Assembly: GCA_036702975.1 (NCBI GenBank)
Contig: DATNPX010000044.1
Coordinates: 23,774 to 87,773, forward strand
Direction of reading: 5' to 3'
Origin: DATNPX01 sp036702975
Lineage (GTDB): Bacteria; Cyanobacteriota; Vampirovibrionia; Obscuribacterales; Obscuribacteraceae
DNA length: 64,000 bases
The translations under genes and the position numbers were made by a program. The notes under the pieces were generated by a model. It did no database searches, was not told where the DNA came from, and worked only from the letters and a program-made list of their open reading frames with translations. This document shows, one piece after another, positions 52,305 to 61,563 of the stretch (positions are counted from its first letter, which is position 1; every line of letters begins with the position of its first letter).

Positions 52305-53327
52305 TTGGTTCGCACGTATCTTACATATCTATTGATCGGCTTGGTTCTCTTCACAACAGCGTTTGGTATCTGCGCGCCGACCGCATTCGCGGCAAAATTG
52401 CCCATACAACTCGAAGCACCAAGGCAGACAACGCCGTCCCCAGGGTTGTACAAAGTAAAAGTAGAACATGGCACTCGCTGCACTGCCGCTGGTACCATGC
52501 AAGCCTATACGCTTTATATTCCGGATGGCGATGCCAGCTTGCCACAAGGTCCATTTCCCACCGCTATGCTCATTCATGGCTTTCTCATGACCGGCGAGCA
52601 GCACAGAAACAACGCCATGAATCTGGCGGAACACGGGTTTATCGTGATAACGCCAAACATCTCTAAATGGCTATGGGGAGATGACAAACGCATGCGCAAT
52701 GTTGCAGACCTCACCGACGCCCTCGCCTGGATAACAGGCCGGACTGGCCAGCTGCCAGACTCAATCAAAGGCAAAGTCGATGATACTCGCATCGGCATCG
52801 CCGGAAATAGCTCTGGCGGGGCAGTCGCACTCGAGCTAGCTCTTGCCGCTCAGGGGAAGAATATACCTGTCCATGCTCTCGTTTCGCTCGACGGAGTGCC
52901 TTGGGATCGCACCGCAGATAGGGTCAAAGACATTACTCCTTTCAAACTCCTCACCTTGCGCGCGGAGCCATGCTTGTGCAACTATCACGCGCGCATGCTC
53001 AGATTTTTGGACCACCTCAACTTTCCATTCGATGATGTAAAAGTAAATGGAGCACACCATTGCGACCTGGAAAACCCGACGACTCTCGGATGCTATTCAG
53101 TCTGTGGAAAGTCAGACAATCAACATCGAATGGTCTTTCAAAATCTGCTCTATCTTTATTTGAGAGATGCGCTATCGGCACAGAGAATCGGAGTTGAGAC
53201 TAAATCGTTTGCCGCCGTTGTAAAAGAAATGGAAGCGAAAGACGAGGTCGTCGCGCGAACTGACGTACACGGCAGTGCCTTCATCTCTGCTAAACCAGGC
53301 AACAACAACGTCGAATCAATTAAGTAA
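52305..53327 (+). CDS. exported alpha/beta hydrolase (lipase/cutinase-like)
   Basis: The 340-residue protein has a signal peptide (about 1-30, TAFAA) and an alpha/beta-hydrolase fold. Seen are the oxyanion-side LIHGFLMTG (89-97), nucleophile Ser169 in GNSSG and a probable catalytic His in NGAHHCD near 248. The arrangement resembles chlorophyllase/PET-hydrolase-type esterases. Several Cys in 225-265 may form disulphides outside the cytoplasm. A TTG start is fixed by AAGGGAG five bases upstream. Substrate unknown. Confidence 0.82.
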   Translation: MVRTYLTYLLIGLVLFTTAFGICAPTAFAAKLPIQLEAPRQTTPSPGLYKVKVEHGTRCTAAGTMQAYTLYIPDGDASLPQGPFPTAMLIHGFLMTGEQHRNNAMNLAEHGFIVITPNISKWLWGDDKRMRNVADLTDALAWITGRTGQLPDSIKGKVDDTRIGIAGNSSGGAVALELALAAQGKNIPVHALVSLDGVPWDRTADRVKDITPFKLLTLRAEPCLCNYHARMLRFLDHLNFPFDDVKVNGAHHCDLENPTTLGCYSVCGKSDNQHRMVFQNLLYLYLRDALSAQRIGVETKSFAAVVKEMEAKDEVVARTDVHGSAFISAKPGNNNVESIK

Positions 53328-53337
53328 CAAGTCTAGG

Positions 53338-54534
53338 CTAATTTGCTATCTCTAGAGACTTGAGGATTGCAGACCGCTCTTCGTAGTACTGGCGGAAACG
53401 TCCTTCTAAAATAGCTTTTCGGCAACTTACCGCTTGCTCAATTAAAAACGTGACGTTGTGAATCGAAAGCAATATTGCGCCTGCCATTTCTTTCTGCTTG
53501 ACCAGATGATTGAGATATCCTCGATTGTGGTGCTGGCAAGTGTAGCACTGGCATCCTGGTTCAAGCGGCGTAAAGTCTTCAACGAAGCAAGCGTTTCGCA
53601 AGGCAACGCGCCCCGCACTGGTGAAAGCCGCACCATGTCTAGCCAATCGCGTCGGCGAAACACAATCAAACATATCGATACCGCATTTGATGGCAAACAG
53701 AATGTCCCACGGAGTCCCCACACCCATGAGATAACGAGGTTTGGCCTTCGGTAGCAAGGGAGTGGTGAACTCAACGATCCTTTCGATGGTGCTGCGGTCT
53801 TCGCCTACAGCCACCCCACCGATGGCAAATCCTGGCAAGTCGCAGCTAGTGACAGCTGCCACCGACCGCTCACGAAGTTTTTCAAACATGCTGCCTTGTA
53901 CGATTCCAAAAAGTGCCTGGTCACTCTTGCGCGCGTGAGTATCAACACAGATCTCCAACCAGCGATGCGTACGCTCCATCGCAGCTTCCGCTTCTTTAAA
54001 CGTCGCCGGATTCTTGACGCACTCATCGAAAGCCATGATGATATCGGCGCCGATTGCGTTTTGAATCTCCATGGACTTCGCAGGCCCAATAAAGTGCTTG
54101 CGCCCACCTTTGTGGTCTTTGAAAAAGACGCCGTCCTCAGTAATGGTACGCAGCTGATCGAGACTAAAGACCTGAAACCCACCCGAATCAGTGAGTATAG
54201 GCTTATTCCAGCCCTTGAACTTGTGCAGCCCGCCTGCACGCGCAATAAGCTCGTGGCCTGGGCGCAAATAAAGATGGTAGGAGTTGGAGAGGACGATTTG
54301 AGCTGAACAGTTTTCAACCTGATCGTAAGTCATCGACTTGAGGGCAGCGTTGGTACCGACGGGCATGAATACAGGTGTTTCCACGACACCGTGAGGAGTG
54401 GTCAACAAGCCGGCTCGAGCCCCAGACCAGGGGCACTCAGCTTCGACCTGGTAAGAGATCGCATTGTTCGTTTTGGCTGGGATCGGTTCTGCAGTGGTCA
54501 ATTGGGGCTCCAGGCGAGAAAAGTACTTTAGCAT
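53338..54534 (-). CDS. tgt: tRNA-guanine transglycosylase
   Basis: The 398-residue enzyme exchanges guanine-34 for preQ1 in queuosine tRNAs. Landmarks are LTDSGGFQVFSL, the nucleophile Asp in GIDMFDCVSPTR and the zinc site CQCYTCQHH with a further His. An N-terminal extension of about 30 residues precedes the usual start, so Met1 may be too far upstream. It is convergent with the hydrolase gene and divergent from a TPR gene. queA and other queuosine genes are not in the window. Confidence 0.95.
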   Translation of the reverse strand: MLKYFSRLEPQLTTAEPIPAKTNNAISYQVEAECPWSGARAGLLTTPHGVVETPVFMPVGTNAALKSMTYDQVENCSAQIVLSNSYHLYLRPGHELIARAGGLHKFKGWNKPILTDSGGFQVFSLDQLRTITEDGVFFKDHKGGRKHFIGPAKSMEIQNAIGADIIMAFDECVKNPATFKEAEAAMERTHRWLEICVDTHARKSDQALFGIVQGSMFEKLRERSVAAVTSCDLPGFAIGGVAVGEDRSTIERIVEFTTPLLPKAKPRYLMGVGTPWDILFAIKCGIDMFDCVSPTRLARHGAAFTSAGRVALRNACFVEDFTPLEPGCQCYTCQHHNRGYLNHLVKQKEMAGAILLSIHNVTFLIEQAVSCRKAILEGRFRQYYEERSAILKSLEIAN

Positions 54535-54669
54535 CTGCCTGCTGAACAGGGCTTGTTACTCGAGAATCAAAAGACTAAAAATGACACATTGAGACACAAA
54601 TCACCATACTGGCAGCGAGTTTCCGGTTAGGATCAAAGGCACGCATCCGGATATCAGAGGAATGGGATA

Positions 54670-55602
54670 GTGAGTTCCAAACTGTGGTTTTTAGTTGCCA
54701 TTGCAGTCAGCGCTTCGGTCGCAACCCAGAACTGTGCCGTAGCAAAACAGTTGCCGGCCGCCAATCAATTGGCATTCAAGAAAAGCGCCGAGGAAACTAA
54801 CGCCGACAATAACAGCGACTCGAACGACAAGTCGAGCACCAAACCTGATGCTGAAGAAAATACAACGCCATACGAAGCTGGCAGCGAAGCAGCAAAGTTG
54901 TACATGCTAGGCACAAGACAGATGGAAGGAAACGACTTCAAAAAAGCCCGCGAGACATTTCGCACCTTGGCGTACAAACGTCCAACTGACGAAATGCCCG
55001 CACTCAAGGTCGCCATCGCCGCATACAAAGCAGGAGATCTTGATGATGCCATTGATTGGGCCAAGAAAGCGATTGTAATCGCACCGAAATCCCCAGAAGC
55101 TCACTTGCAGTTAGCAAGACTTTTGGAAGCGAATCAAGATTGGAAAGCCGCATGCGTTCAATATGATGTAATTTATGAATTGCGCCCAGACAAACAGGGC
55201 AAGCTCAATATTGAGTATCCGATGTTGCGAGCATTAATTCGCGACCAAGACTACGAAAAAGCCGACAAGCTCTCAGCCGAGTGGACGAAAGAGTACAAGC
55301 ACAGCGCCGATTCTTATTTCAACCGCGCCTGGACGTTGACTCAAATTCCAGACCAGGGCAATGAAAATATCACAGAAGAAGCGATCAAAGATTATAAGCA
55401 GGCTCTGAAGCTTGATCCAAAGCGCCATGATGCACGTTTCAACCTCGCTATGCTCCTTGGCAAGACGGGGCAGAATGCAGCTGCCGCTGAAGAGCTGGAG
55501 AAATTCATTCAGGAAGCCCCGCAAGATCCTGATGCTGACCGAGCCAAGTCGCTACTGTCGAAGCTGAGAGCTGCAGCTGTAAACAAAAAGAAAGACGAAT
55601 GA
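54670..55602 (+). CDS. secreted TPR-repeat protein
   Basis: The 310-residue protein has a signal peptide (about 1-25, NCAVAKQ; the Cys could also be a lipidation site but the lipobox is poor), a polar Asn/Asp/Ser linker to about 75, then five or six TPR units such as ARFNLAMLLGKTGQNAAAAE. The start is a GTG with AGAGG nine bases upstream. It is probably a periplasmic scaffold. No enzymatic domain. Confidence 0.82.
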   Translation: MSSKLWFLVAIAVSASVATQNCAVAKQLPAANQLAFKKSAEETNADNNSDSNDKSSTKPDAEENTTPYEAGSEAAKLYMLGTRQMEGNDFKKARETFRTLAYKRPTDEMPALKVAIAAYKAGDLDDAIDWAKKAIVIAPKSPEAHLQLARLLEANQDWKAACVQYDVIYELRPDKQGKLNIEYPMLRALIRDQDYEKADKLSAEWTKEYKHSADSYFNRAWTLTQIPDQGNENITEEAIKDYKQALKLDPKRHDARFNLAMLLGKTGQNAAAAEELEKFIQEAPQDPDADRAKSLLSKLRAAAVNKKKDE

Positions 55603-55737
55603 GTCTTCGTCCGGCAATCAGCGAACACTTGCCACTAAAACGACGTCCCAAAAACAACAAACGCCAATAACTTGTTTATGTTCATGTTACAGCCTCAATA
55701 TCTTATCGACGCACCAATCGCTTGAATAGCAGAGTGG

Positions 55738-57021
55738 TCAGCGATAATTCGCAACCAAGATGACGTCACAGAAACAAAGGACACCAAAACAGATCATGCT
55801 GAAGATCCCGACATTTCGCACCCATCCTGATGTAGCGCGAACCCCGGCAATAACATAGTAAAAAATGGGCACCATAACAATCGGAATGTAGCGGAAGTTA
55901 TTCATCGAGGATGTATAACCAAGACGGATTCGATAGATCCAAAGGCCAAGAATTTGGATAACTAGTGTGATAAGACCGGGCAAAAAGATCTGTCTGTTTT
56001 TTATATCAAGGTAGATTCCATAGCCGGCATAGATCATCAGAATCATAGCCAAAAGTTCAGTCAAAGTGCCCACAGCCACAAAGGGGAACATCCACTCCCC
56101 AAAAAAGAATGAGCGGAAAAGAAATTCCCAAAAATTAAAAGGTAGAAACTGCAAGCCAACAAGAAAATGCGCAATATCATTGAATGGATTGAGCAGCACC
56201 GACACCGGATTGAACGTGTATATAGAAAACATAGTGCCAGGCGGATCCATTTGCGGAGTGAAATTTCCGCATAATTCTGGCTTTTGGTCCAAAACCATTC
56301 GCCAATAGTAATACCAACCGCATGAGACGAGCAAAAATATAAAAGCTCCTATCAATTTAGCGAACTTGCCTGTACTGCTAAGGTTTCTTTGGAAAAGCAG
56401 GGTGCCGAATCCGCTCACAATAAGCAAGAGGCCGTTCCCCTTCGTTAAACATGCTGCAGCAAGCGAAACCAGACTAGCGCGCCAATTGGCATTGTTTCCA
56501 GTTTGCCAAAAGCAGAGAAGCTGCCAGAAGACAATGTAACTGAATAGAAGCAAGAAAGTGTCGTTGTTGATGCTTTTAGCACCCATGAAGATGAGACCGG
56601 GAAACACGGCCATGTAATAGACAAACGCGAGTCGCCAGACGATTTCATTCTGTAACCTATACAACCGCATACTGATAAGCGCCGCAACGAATAACGTGAG
56701 GATGGAACATCCAAGCGCTAGGTATGGAACATACTCAGTCAGCGTTGGCCACTGCGGAATACCAGTCGCCTCAATAAGCTTGCCGAATCCAGCAGCCGCA
56801 AAATAGTACAGGGGCGGCTGGTAATATTCAAAGCCCCCGCCTCCTGATGGAATGGTGCCGTGATCCATGACATAGCCAACATATTCAAGGTGGCATAACT
56901 GATCGTGAACACGCACACCATATGGTGTTTGGAAATAGTAATAAAACCGAAGAGCTACACCGAGGCAGAGCACCAAGCAAAAAAGAGATAGCCGATTCAG
57001 ACGCAACTTCAGTGTCCACAC
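55738..57021 (-). CDS. GT39-like membrane glycosyltransferase (PMT/ArnT superfamily)
   Basis: The 427-residue polytopic protein (about ten helices) has a first periplasmic loop with VRVHDQLCHLEYVGYVMDHG and EYYQPPLYYF near 35-75. An Asp in the first loop and the QPP-LYY pattern are features of polyprenyl-phosphate-sugar-dependent GT-C enzymes. It would transfer a sugar from a lipid carrier to a protein or lipid on the outer face of the inner membrane. Acceptor unknown. It lies 86 bases after the NCS1 permease on the same strand. Confidence 0.7.
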   Translation of the reverse strand: MWTLKLRLNRLSLFCLVLCLGVALRFYYYFQTPYGVRVHDQLCHLEYVGYVMDHGTIPSGGGGFEYYQPPLYYFAAAGFGKLIEATGIPQWPTLTEYVPYLALGCSILTLFVAALISMRLYRLQNEIVWRLAFVYYMAVFPGLIFMGAKSINNDTFLLLFSYIVFWQLLCFWQTGNNANWRASLVSLAAACLTKGNGLLLIVSGFGTLLFQRNLSSTGKFAKLIGAFIFLLVSCGWYYYWRMVLDQKPELCGNFTPQMDPPGTMFSIYTFNPVSVLLNPFNDIAHFLVGLQFLPFNFWEFLFRSFFFGEWMFPFVAVGTLTELLAMILMIYAGYGIYLDIKNRQIFLPGLITLVIQILGLWIYRIRLGYTSSMNNFRYIPIVMVPIFYYVIAGVRATSGWVRNVGIFSMICFGVLCFCDVILVANYR

Positions 57022-57107
57022 GCTGCCAATGCCAGCGGATGCAGGCCTTCATCCCGCTCCAAGCACTACATACTACAAGGAGGCCAAAACGAAACGTAGC
57101 AACTGTT

Positions 57108-58487
57108 CTAGCCGAGCGGAGACATCGAAAATTGTGATTCAAGTCGGTCTTTTTGTCTCTTTGCCTGAGCGAGTTCCAAACTTCTCAGTGTGAGATAGGC
57201 AAATCCGCAAGCAAGCCATGACTGCAACGAACATATTCCGAAATGCAGCGATTGCAAACCTGGTATCAAACCAGACGTGGCGACACCTACCATTATGCCG
57301 CTAAACAGTGACCAAACCGCAGAAGGTTGAACGGATGGAAGATGTTCAAAGGCTGAGACTGAGAAAGTATCCGTGCTTTCGTTGCCGCGGCGAAACCAAA
57401 AGTATTCAAGCAGCATGATAATTGTGGCAGCCGGAAGCATGATGCTCGACAGCGTAGCTACGACCTCAAAAGCGTTAGAGCAGTTCGCTAGCCAGTAGGC
57501 GGCAATCGCACCAGTGATTGCAAGCGAGGCGACGACATGGCGTCTGGGCCATTCTTTCAGGTTTTCGATGCCATTGATTGCGCCATAGAGCCCTGAATCG
57601 TTAACAGCAAAGTAAGAGACCACAAGAACGACGGCAGCGATTATGGAAAAGCCACCAAAGGCATACTGATTCATCAAATCGGTCGCCGGACCTGCTTCGG
57701 TAATACCCGTCAGTCTTGCTAACATCCAGCCCGTAACTGGAAACATTATTTGTCCGATAATGAGCGAGCCAAGCAATGGAATTGCCGAGAGCATTTTCTT
57801 TGGACGGCTGTAACGCCAATAGTCAGCTTCGTTGCCCCAAACACTGTAACCGACGACGAAGGCTGAAATCGTGCTCAATGCAAAAGTCATTGAATGAGGT
57901 TCGGCCGTCGTAAACACACTAGTCGGACAGGTCGGAAAAACTTTGCAAAATGTATAGCCAACCCACAAAATCAGAACCGGTGCAGCGAAATAGCGGGCAA
58001 AGTTAGCAATGCCGCTGAAGCCGAACATATTATTCACGGCCATCGCCAATGCTAACGCGACGGCAAACCAGGTCGAAGGGATGTCGAAGTGATAAAGACC
58101 CTTCAAGGCATCAGCTAAGAACATGGCGTTGAGTCCATACCAAGCAACACTGATCCAGACAAGATTGAAAGACACTAGCCTGGAACCCCAGGCGCCGAAA
58201 ACTTTACGGCTCAAAATACTGTAGCTTAGACCGCTCTTTGAACCGAGATAGGTGGCTGGAATGCCATAGGCTAAAAGTATCAGACAGCTGACGACGACGC
58301 CTTGGAGCACTTGCGCGAGGGAAAGTTGCGCTTTGTACCATTCGAAACCCACTAGCACAGAAGGGAATCCAGTCACCATTGTTACCCACAGCAATCCCAT
58401 AGTGACCGGTCCGCGGCGCTCGCCGAGCGGGACCTGATCGACCACATGGTCTTGTGCGTCTGCGCTGTGCGCAAGCGTCATTTGCAT
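57108..58487 (-). CDS. NCS1-family cytosine/purine permease
   Basis: The 459-residue protein has about 12 membrane helices and the NCS1 N-terminal pattern VPLGERRGPVTMGLLWVTMV, as in CodB-type permeases. It probably imports a nucleobase or related compound with H+ or Na+. No deaminase or salvage gene is adjacent to define the substrate. Its 5' leader holds two strong hairpins. Confidence 0.85.
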   Translation of the reverse strand: MQMTLAHSADAQDHVVDQVPLGERRGPVTMGLLWVTMVTGFPSVLVGFEWYKAQLSLAQVLQGVVVSCLILLAYGIPATYLGSKSGLSYSILSRKVFGAWGSRLVSFNLVWISVAWYGLNAMFLADALKGLYHFDIPSTWFAVALALAMAVNNMFGFSGIANFARYFAAPVLILWVGYTFCKVFPTCPTSVFTTAEPHSMTFALSTISAFVVGYSVWGNEADYWRYSRPKKMLSAIPLLGSLIIGQIMFPVTGWMLARLTGITEAGPATDLMNQYAFGGFSIIAAVVLVVSYFAVNDSGLYGAINGIENLKEWPRRHVVASLAITGAIAAYWLANCSNAFEVVATLSSIMLPAATIIMLLEYFWFRRGNESTDTFSVSAFEHLPSVQPSAVWSLFSGIMVGVATSGLIPGLQSLHFGICSLQSWLACGFAYLTLRSLELAQAKRQKDRLESQFSMSPLG

Positions 58488-58678
58488 AGAGAACTCCGTT
58501 CTAGACCGTTAAGGCATTTATAGAGTCTAATCAAGACTAGAACAAGGCCTTAAGGGGGAATGGTACGAAAAACCATTGCCCCCTGTGCCACGAACTTACA
58601 ACATCGTTACATATGCGGAGCCCCACTCAGCGTTAGCCGAGTGGGGACTTAACCCACACTGGTGGTTGTCTATCTACT
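58488..58678 (-). promoter_or_regulatory. structured leader upstream of NCS1 permease
   Basis: Two hairpins stand in this spacer: GGGGGaATGGT/ACCATtgCCCCC (58554-58583) and CCCCACTC/GAGTGGGG (58621-58646). The second may terminate the upstream small gene, but neither has a T-run. Whether this is a riboswitch or only terminators cannot be told by eye. Confidence 0.4.
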
Positions 58679-58975
58679 TTATCGGATATGTGGAAGCGCC
58701 AAATCCGCATTGTTGTTGTAGATGGCACGACGAGAGAATCCTCGTTTAATTCTGCGCTCAGGCGTCTTGCCATCGCTTATCGAGGACAAGCGCATCGGCT
58801 TATCTTGCATACCCGAATGCTCATATCCAGACATTCCAGGACCAGTTGTACCGGCGCCATTGGACAGACTATTGTCAGCACCTACGGTAGTCGAGTCAAA
58901 CACCTGGCCGGCGAGCACCGGTGCAGACGCGATCAACACGGTCGACAAAGCCAAAAACGCAATCTTGAAGTTCAT
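58679..58975 (-). CDS. small secreted hypothetical protein
   Basis: The 98-residue protein has a clear signal peptide (about 1-22, PVLAGQ) and a polar Gly/Ser/Asn-rich then Arg-rich mature part ending NADLALPHIR. It lies 63 bases after the two secreted paralogues on the same strand and may be co-transcribed with them. No family is recognised. Confidence 0.6.
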   Translation of the reverse strand: MNFKIAFLALSTVLIASAPVLAGQVFDSTTVGADNSLSNGAGTTGPGMSGYEHSGMQDKPMRLSSISDGKTPERRIKRGFSRRAIYNNNADLALPHIR

Positions 58976-59038
58976 TTGAATTCACCTCGAAAAATATTTG
59001 GAGTCAAGAAAACCATAAATATCACTAGCGGAAACGCA

Positions 59039-59995
59039 CTACATCGGGTTTCCGCCCGGTATAACCGCAACTGATGAGACTCGTTCGAGTACGACGTTGG
59101 CTGGTTGCCCACAGGCGATACTGTATCCGTTGTCTCTAGTCAGGATCATGGCCGTCTGAGTGACACCACCAGTGCCGAGGGCGATGGTGGCGGGTACTCT
59201 CGTGCCGGTCGCTGCATTAGCAGGCATGCCAATAGTTGCTACCGGGTGTGGTGCTGTGGGAATCGTATAAGCACGATTCGAAACCACAGCATTGATCGGC
59301 ACCTCGGTCCCATTCGGAGTGCATAGCGACGTCAATTTGACGGCATAAGCACCCGGCTCATTTTCAACCACAGAGCCAAGCAGTATTGAATTTGCCGGTA
59401 TGAAATAGTTTCCTACGGGCACGTTGCTTATCACTTTACCGGTTATACATTCCCCCGGAGTCAAGGTTGTCGCACTCAAGTCCTGATTGAACGCTACAGG
59501 CAAAACGGTTCCTTCAGGAGCATAGACGCGTCTTTCGAATTTGAATTTGCCACCTTCCAACTCATTGGGAGTCTTCAAGCTAGCGATATAGTTCTGGGTG
59601 TTGTTCGAGTCATTGATAGCATCTTTCAACGCACCCGACCATCTTTCAGCCAACAGTTGCGAGTTCGTTCCTTCGGCTTTGGCGCTCGCTGCATCAGCTG
59701 TCGTAATATAGTGACCACCAAGCTTCAGCACATAAGCACCATTTTGATGCACAACCTCAACACTGTCTGGAGTTGGGTTCTGGCTCAAAAAAAGAGCATT
59801 GTCTAACGCATCCTGAGCTTGCCATGCGCGCCTATCGGCGGTGAAGCCTTCAGCACCGCACGGGATGCGGAAAAGAGGCTTTCCGTTGTAAGTGACATTG
59901 TCACCTTGGTTAAAGCCAGCGAAGGCAGCGGTGGCAGGTAAAATAGCCAGGCCGACTGAGGCCGCAAATACTTTTAGTTTATTGTTCGATAACAT
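59039..59995 (-). CDS. secreted protein, paralogue B (LAERW domain + barrel-like domain)
   Basis: The 318-residue protein has a signal peptide (about 1-26, AAFAG). Residues 40-130 contain the pattern RRAWQAQDALDNAL, YITTADAASAKAEG and LLAERW, shared with the next gene. About 165-290 is beta-rich with GTVLPVAFNQDL, VPVGNYFIPANSILLG and GTEVPINAVV, reminiscent of the TrbI/VirB10-type barrel. It ends without a membrane anchor. It lies 31 bases after paralogue A, in one operon. Confidence 0.65.
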   Translation of the reverse strand: MLSNNKLKVFAASVGLAILPATAAFAGFNQGDNVTYNGKPLFRIPCGAEGFTADRRAWQAQDALDNALFLSQNPTPDSVEVVHQNGAYVLKLGGHYITTADAASAKAEGTNSQLLAERWSGALKDAINDSNNTQNYIASLKTPNELEGGKFKFERRVYAPEGTVLPVAFNQDLSATTLTPGECITGKVISNVPVGNYFIPANSILLGSVVENEPGAYAVKLTSLCTPNGTEVPINAVVSNRAYTIPTAPHPVATIGMPANAATGTRVPATIALGTGGVTQTAMILTRDNGYSIACGQPANVVLERVSSVAVIPGGNPM

Positions 59996-60026
59996 GATTT
60001 AAGTCCTCTTGTTCAAAACCTGGTGA

Positions 60027-61205
60027 TTACATGCCTTCGACTTCTCGCACGGCAGCGATACTGAGGTCAGGAGTGGCAGCACTATTGACAGCAATGGAAG
60101 TCGTAGCACTGAGCTGCAGTGTCATGCGCTCTCCCGCGGGAATGAACAGTCTCGATTTTGGAGACAGCATCAGCTTAGGGAATCCTTCTTGCACATCGTA
60201 GTCTTCTTCCATTCCTCTCCAGGCACCAGCAATAACACCATTAAATGCTCTTGGTTCGCTGATCTTGGTGGTTTCAGTCTTAGTCTCGGTCAGTAACTTC
60301 GTGCCGCCGGTGCCGGTCATCGAGACGCCCTGAGTGACATCAACGAATCGCTCGGCTTTCACACGTGTATCCATTGTTGGCTGCAACGGATTGATGGTTA
60401 TAGCTCGCCAGCTGTTTACGCCACCGAGCACGTGACCGCTGATTGGGATCTCAGAACCGTCCGGGGTGCGCAAAGCGTAGAAGTGCGGCATCAATGAATG
60501 GTGACCACCATAGTGGTTCGGATTATTTGGTTCAGCAGAAACCATTTCACCGAGCGCCTGCGTACCGGCTGGAATATAAGACGCGAACCCTGGTCCCAGC
60601 GGAACATCGGTTACAAGAGCAGCCGTAACCGGAGCGCCAAGACCGGAGTTGGCAATGTCGATGTCACTCTGCAAGGCGATGGGAAGGTTTGTTCCCCATG
60701 GCAATACGGCCACATCTGTACGATTGAGGACCTGTCTCTTTTCAGAAGCTGTCTTGAATTTGCCCGTTAACATGGAGACATATTTGTCCACCATCTTCGC
60801 ATCCATTAAACAGTGACGGATAGATTCGGCCCAACGTTCAGCCAACTGCTGTTGTGACAAACCATTACGGATAGCGCTGTTCTTATCTGCGGTAACGATA
60901 TAAAAATTGTCCAGGGTGACAATTGGGTTGTGATTCTGGAATGCAACCTGTACTACATCAGGGTTGCGATTTTTGGCGGCGACCAAAGCATTGTCCAGAT
61001 TTTTTTGCACGATGGCTGCGCGCTGAGCTGCGGTCTTACCGTCTGCATTCGCATCGATTGAGAACAACGGTCCGCATGCCATAATTTCGGTAGTTTCAAA
61101 AGTGGTACCACTGGTTGCAGCACTCTGAAGCGATAGAGTAAACGCCATCGATACTGCCAGCAGTGTCATAGCCTTCAGGCCAATCCTTCCTGTATTCATG
61201 ATCAA
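60027..61205 (-). CDS. secreted protein, paralogue A (LAERW domain + barrel-like domain)
   Basis: The 392-residue protein has a signal peptide (about 1-30) and the same domain order as paralogue B: AAQRAAIVQKNLDNAL, YIVTADKNSAIRNG and LAERWAESIRH, then a beta-rich part with GTNLPIALQSDI, YIPAGTQALGEMV and GSEIPISGHV. A further C-terminal 120 residues, including FIPAGERMTLQL, are unique to this copy. The N-terminal pattern also resembles the periplasmic segment of cyanobacterial MscS-like channels. It is the first gene of the secreted cluster. Confidence 0.65.
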   Translation of the reverse strand: MIMNTGRIGLKAMTLLAVSMAFTLSLQSAATSGTTFETTEIMACGPLFSIDANADGKTAAQRAAIVQKNLDNALVAAKNRNPDVVQVAFQNHNPIVTLDNFYIVTADKNSAIRNGLSQQQLAERWAESIRHCLMDAKMVDKYVSMLTGKFKTASEKRQVLNRTDVAVLPWGTNLPIALQSDIDIANSGLGAPVTAALVTDVPLGPGFASYIPAGTQALGEMVSAEPNNPNHYGGHHSLMPHFYALRTPDGSEIPISGHVLGGVNSWRAITINPLQPTMDTRVKAERFVDVTQGVSMTGTGGTKLLTETKTETTKISEPRAFNGVIAGAWRGMEEDYDVQEGFPKLMLSPKSRLFIPAGERMTLQLSATTSIAVNSAATPDLSIAAVREVEGM

Positions 61206-61563
61206 AGTAACCCCCTAGGTGGTGACAACACTCAATCAACACCGCGAATGGGTACCGCTGTGCCGACTTCAATCTCTTCTTCCCATACACTGAACTGTTG
61301 TTCTTGTTCACTTCAGTGCTTGTTATGTGAGGTCGGACGGAGCCGTATTTCAATTGTTCCTAAAATTCTGCAATTCAGTTCAAACTGATTACTAATCAAA
61401 GCGACACTGAAATTCGCACTACCGACCAGACAGAGTCGCTCTCAATGCCAACCTTGAGATTGCTTACAATACAAAGACAATCTCTACTGCATGACACTGC
61501 ATGACGATCGTCTACAACGAACTTAATTCAATCTCGTAGTGATCTGTTGTTGGATTACCGATT
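61206..61563. other. 358-base intergenic region between priA and the secreted cluster
   Basis: It should hold the promoter of paralogue A. Seen are a near-palindrome TGATTACTAATCA (61386-61398), a hairpin GAGATTG/CAATCTC (61456-61484) and a 10-bp direct repeat ACTGCATGAC (61486-61505). No gene is visible. Confidence 0.5.

Noticed and set aside
52070..52666. Plus-strand frame of 198 codons over the 16-bp repeat and the hydrolase start
   Set aside because: It begins within the repeat and runs out of frame through the hydrolase gene, which has a signal peptide, catalytic motifs and a better ribosome site.
53805..54317. Minus-strand frame of 170 codons within tgt
   Set aside because: Out-of-frame shadow of tgt, whose motifs are complete in the annotated frame.
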